From Jeotgalibacillus campisalis (GTDB lineage Bacteria > Bacillota > Bacilli > Bacillales > Jeotgalibacillaceae), in assembly GCF_000829515.1 (NCBI RefSeq), contig NZ_JXRR01000015.1:146652-210651 (forward strand): a stretch of DNA of 64,000 bases, read 5' to 3'. A program made the position numbers and the translations under genes. The stretch's first letter is position 1; every line of letters begins with the position of its first letter. Shown here piece after piece: positions 63,771-64,000 of this stretch. The notes under the pieces were generated by a model. It saw nothing but the letters and a program-made list of their open reading frames with translations. It did no database searches and was not told the origin of the DNA.

Positions 63771-63799
63771 TTGATCTTTTTAGATATCCTTGTTATGCT
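63771..63799 (+). promoter_or_regulatory. rRNA operon promoter P1
   Basis: TTGATC (63771-63776), 17 bases, TATGCT (63794-63799). It is one of two tandem promoters before the rRNA leader. Confidence 0.6.
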
Positions 63800-63853
63800 A
63801 TTAATCGTCGCTGCAGAGGACTTAATGGAATTTAGCAGCGGCGAAAAAAATGA

Positions 63854-63883
63854 TTGACATAAGAGAAAAAGTTATGTTAATAT
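63854..63883 (+). promoter_or_regulatory. rRNA operon promoter P2
   Basis: TTGACA (63854-63859), 18 bases, TAATAT (63878-63883), within the tgttaatat stretch. A perfect -35 immediately before the rRNA leader is typical of Bacillus rrn operons. Confidence 0.75.
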
Positions 63884-64000
63884 AAAAAAGTCTCCTCAAT
63901 GAGGGACGCAAAACGAAACACCTTGAACCTTGAAAACTAAACAACCAAAAACGTCAACGTTAATACTTGATTTAAATGAAACAAATGAGCTTTATCAAAC
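63884..64000 (+). ncRNA. rRNA operon leader, 16S gene lies beyond the window
   Basis: Contains caccttgaaccttgaaaactaaac, the sequence that precedes 16S rRNA in Bacillus operons and forms part of the processing stem and antitermination region. The 16S start (gagagtttgatcctgg) is not reached by position 64000. Confidence 0.8.

Overview
The window is chromosomal DNA from a spore-forming, motile member of the Bacillaceae. The evidence is gene content and order. From about 26 kb to the right edge it follows the Bacillus subtilis yfk/yfj/yfh/yga order: yfkM, yfkK, yfkJ-I-H, yfkF, yfkAB, pdaA, yfjP, yfhF, recX, yfhH-J, yfhP, mutY, fabL, a gamma-type spore protein, ygaB-C-D-E, hemL2 (gsaB), bcp, perR, ygzB and ygxA. 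It ends in the promoter and leader of an rRNA operon, as at B. subtilis rrnD. No tRNA, insertion sequence, prophage or CRISPR array was seen.

Layout. 1-7.3 kb: a membrane-anchored MsrA cut by the left edge, a GyrI-like protein, QueF, a lone Mrr-type endonuclease with an added MerR-like DNA-binding domain, a Bacillaceae palindromic repeat, a tandem ferritin-like protein, a DUF1657-YetF pair with a forespore-type promoter, and YitT. 7.4-13.2 kb: an ABC-F ATPase behind a terminator-like leader, bacterial nitric oxide synthase, an ECF sigma/anti-sigma pair, and MreBH. 13.9-21 kb: a BMP lipoprotein-chemoreceptor operon, a thioesterase, AmpS, and motAB. 21-32.7 kb: a sodium/amino-acid symporter, a PAS histidine kinase, a methyltransferase, YfkM, a second chemoreceptor, YfkK, a second symporter, and the yfkJ-I-H operon. 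32.7-46.3 kb: a GntR-ABC operon, YfkF, OsmC, YfkAB, class I fumarase, repeat array A, PdaA, base repair, rRNA methylation, aldehyde dehydrogenase and a kinase-fold protein. 46.4-64 kb: the yfh/yga block, including repeat array B before the ABC exporter YgaD.

How the genes work together. Motility and chemotaxis units (motAB, BMP-MCP and the 27 kb MCP) each carry a SigD-type promoter, so they look like one regulon. Spore genes include pdaA, the gamma-SASP and DUF1657-YetF. Oxidative and general stress genes include msrA, bcp, perR with an autoregulatory box, the ferritin-like protein, osmC, and yfkM and yfkJ with SigB-like promoters.

Most unusual signals. (1) Two arrays of about 126-nt palindromic repeats, in opposite orientations, each border a gene whose nearest several hundred bases have extreme strand-asymmetric synonymous codon bias. 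Fumarase third positions are A/C and ygaD third positions are T/G, which is the same polarity relative to the repeat. The bias fades with distance. (2) The YfkJ tyrosine phosphatase has lost its nucleophile Cys, its P-loop Arg and its general-acid Asp. (3) Mrr is fused to a MerR/RacA-like helix-turn-helix. (4) A BMP lipoprotein is translationally coupled to a chemoreceptor. (5) A two-TM channel has a non-canonical GNGE filter.
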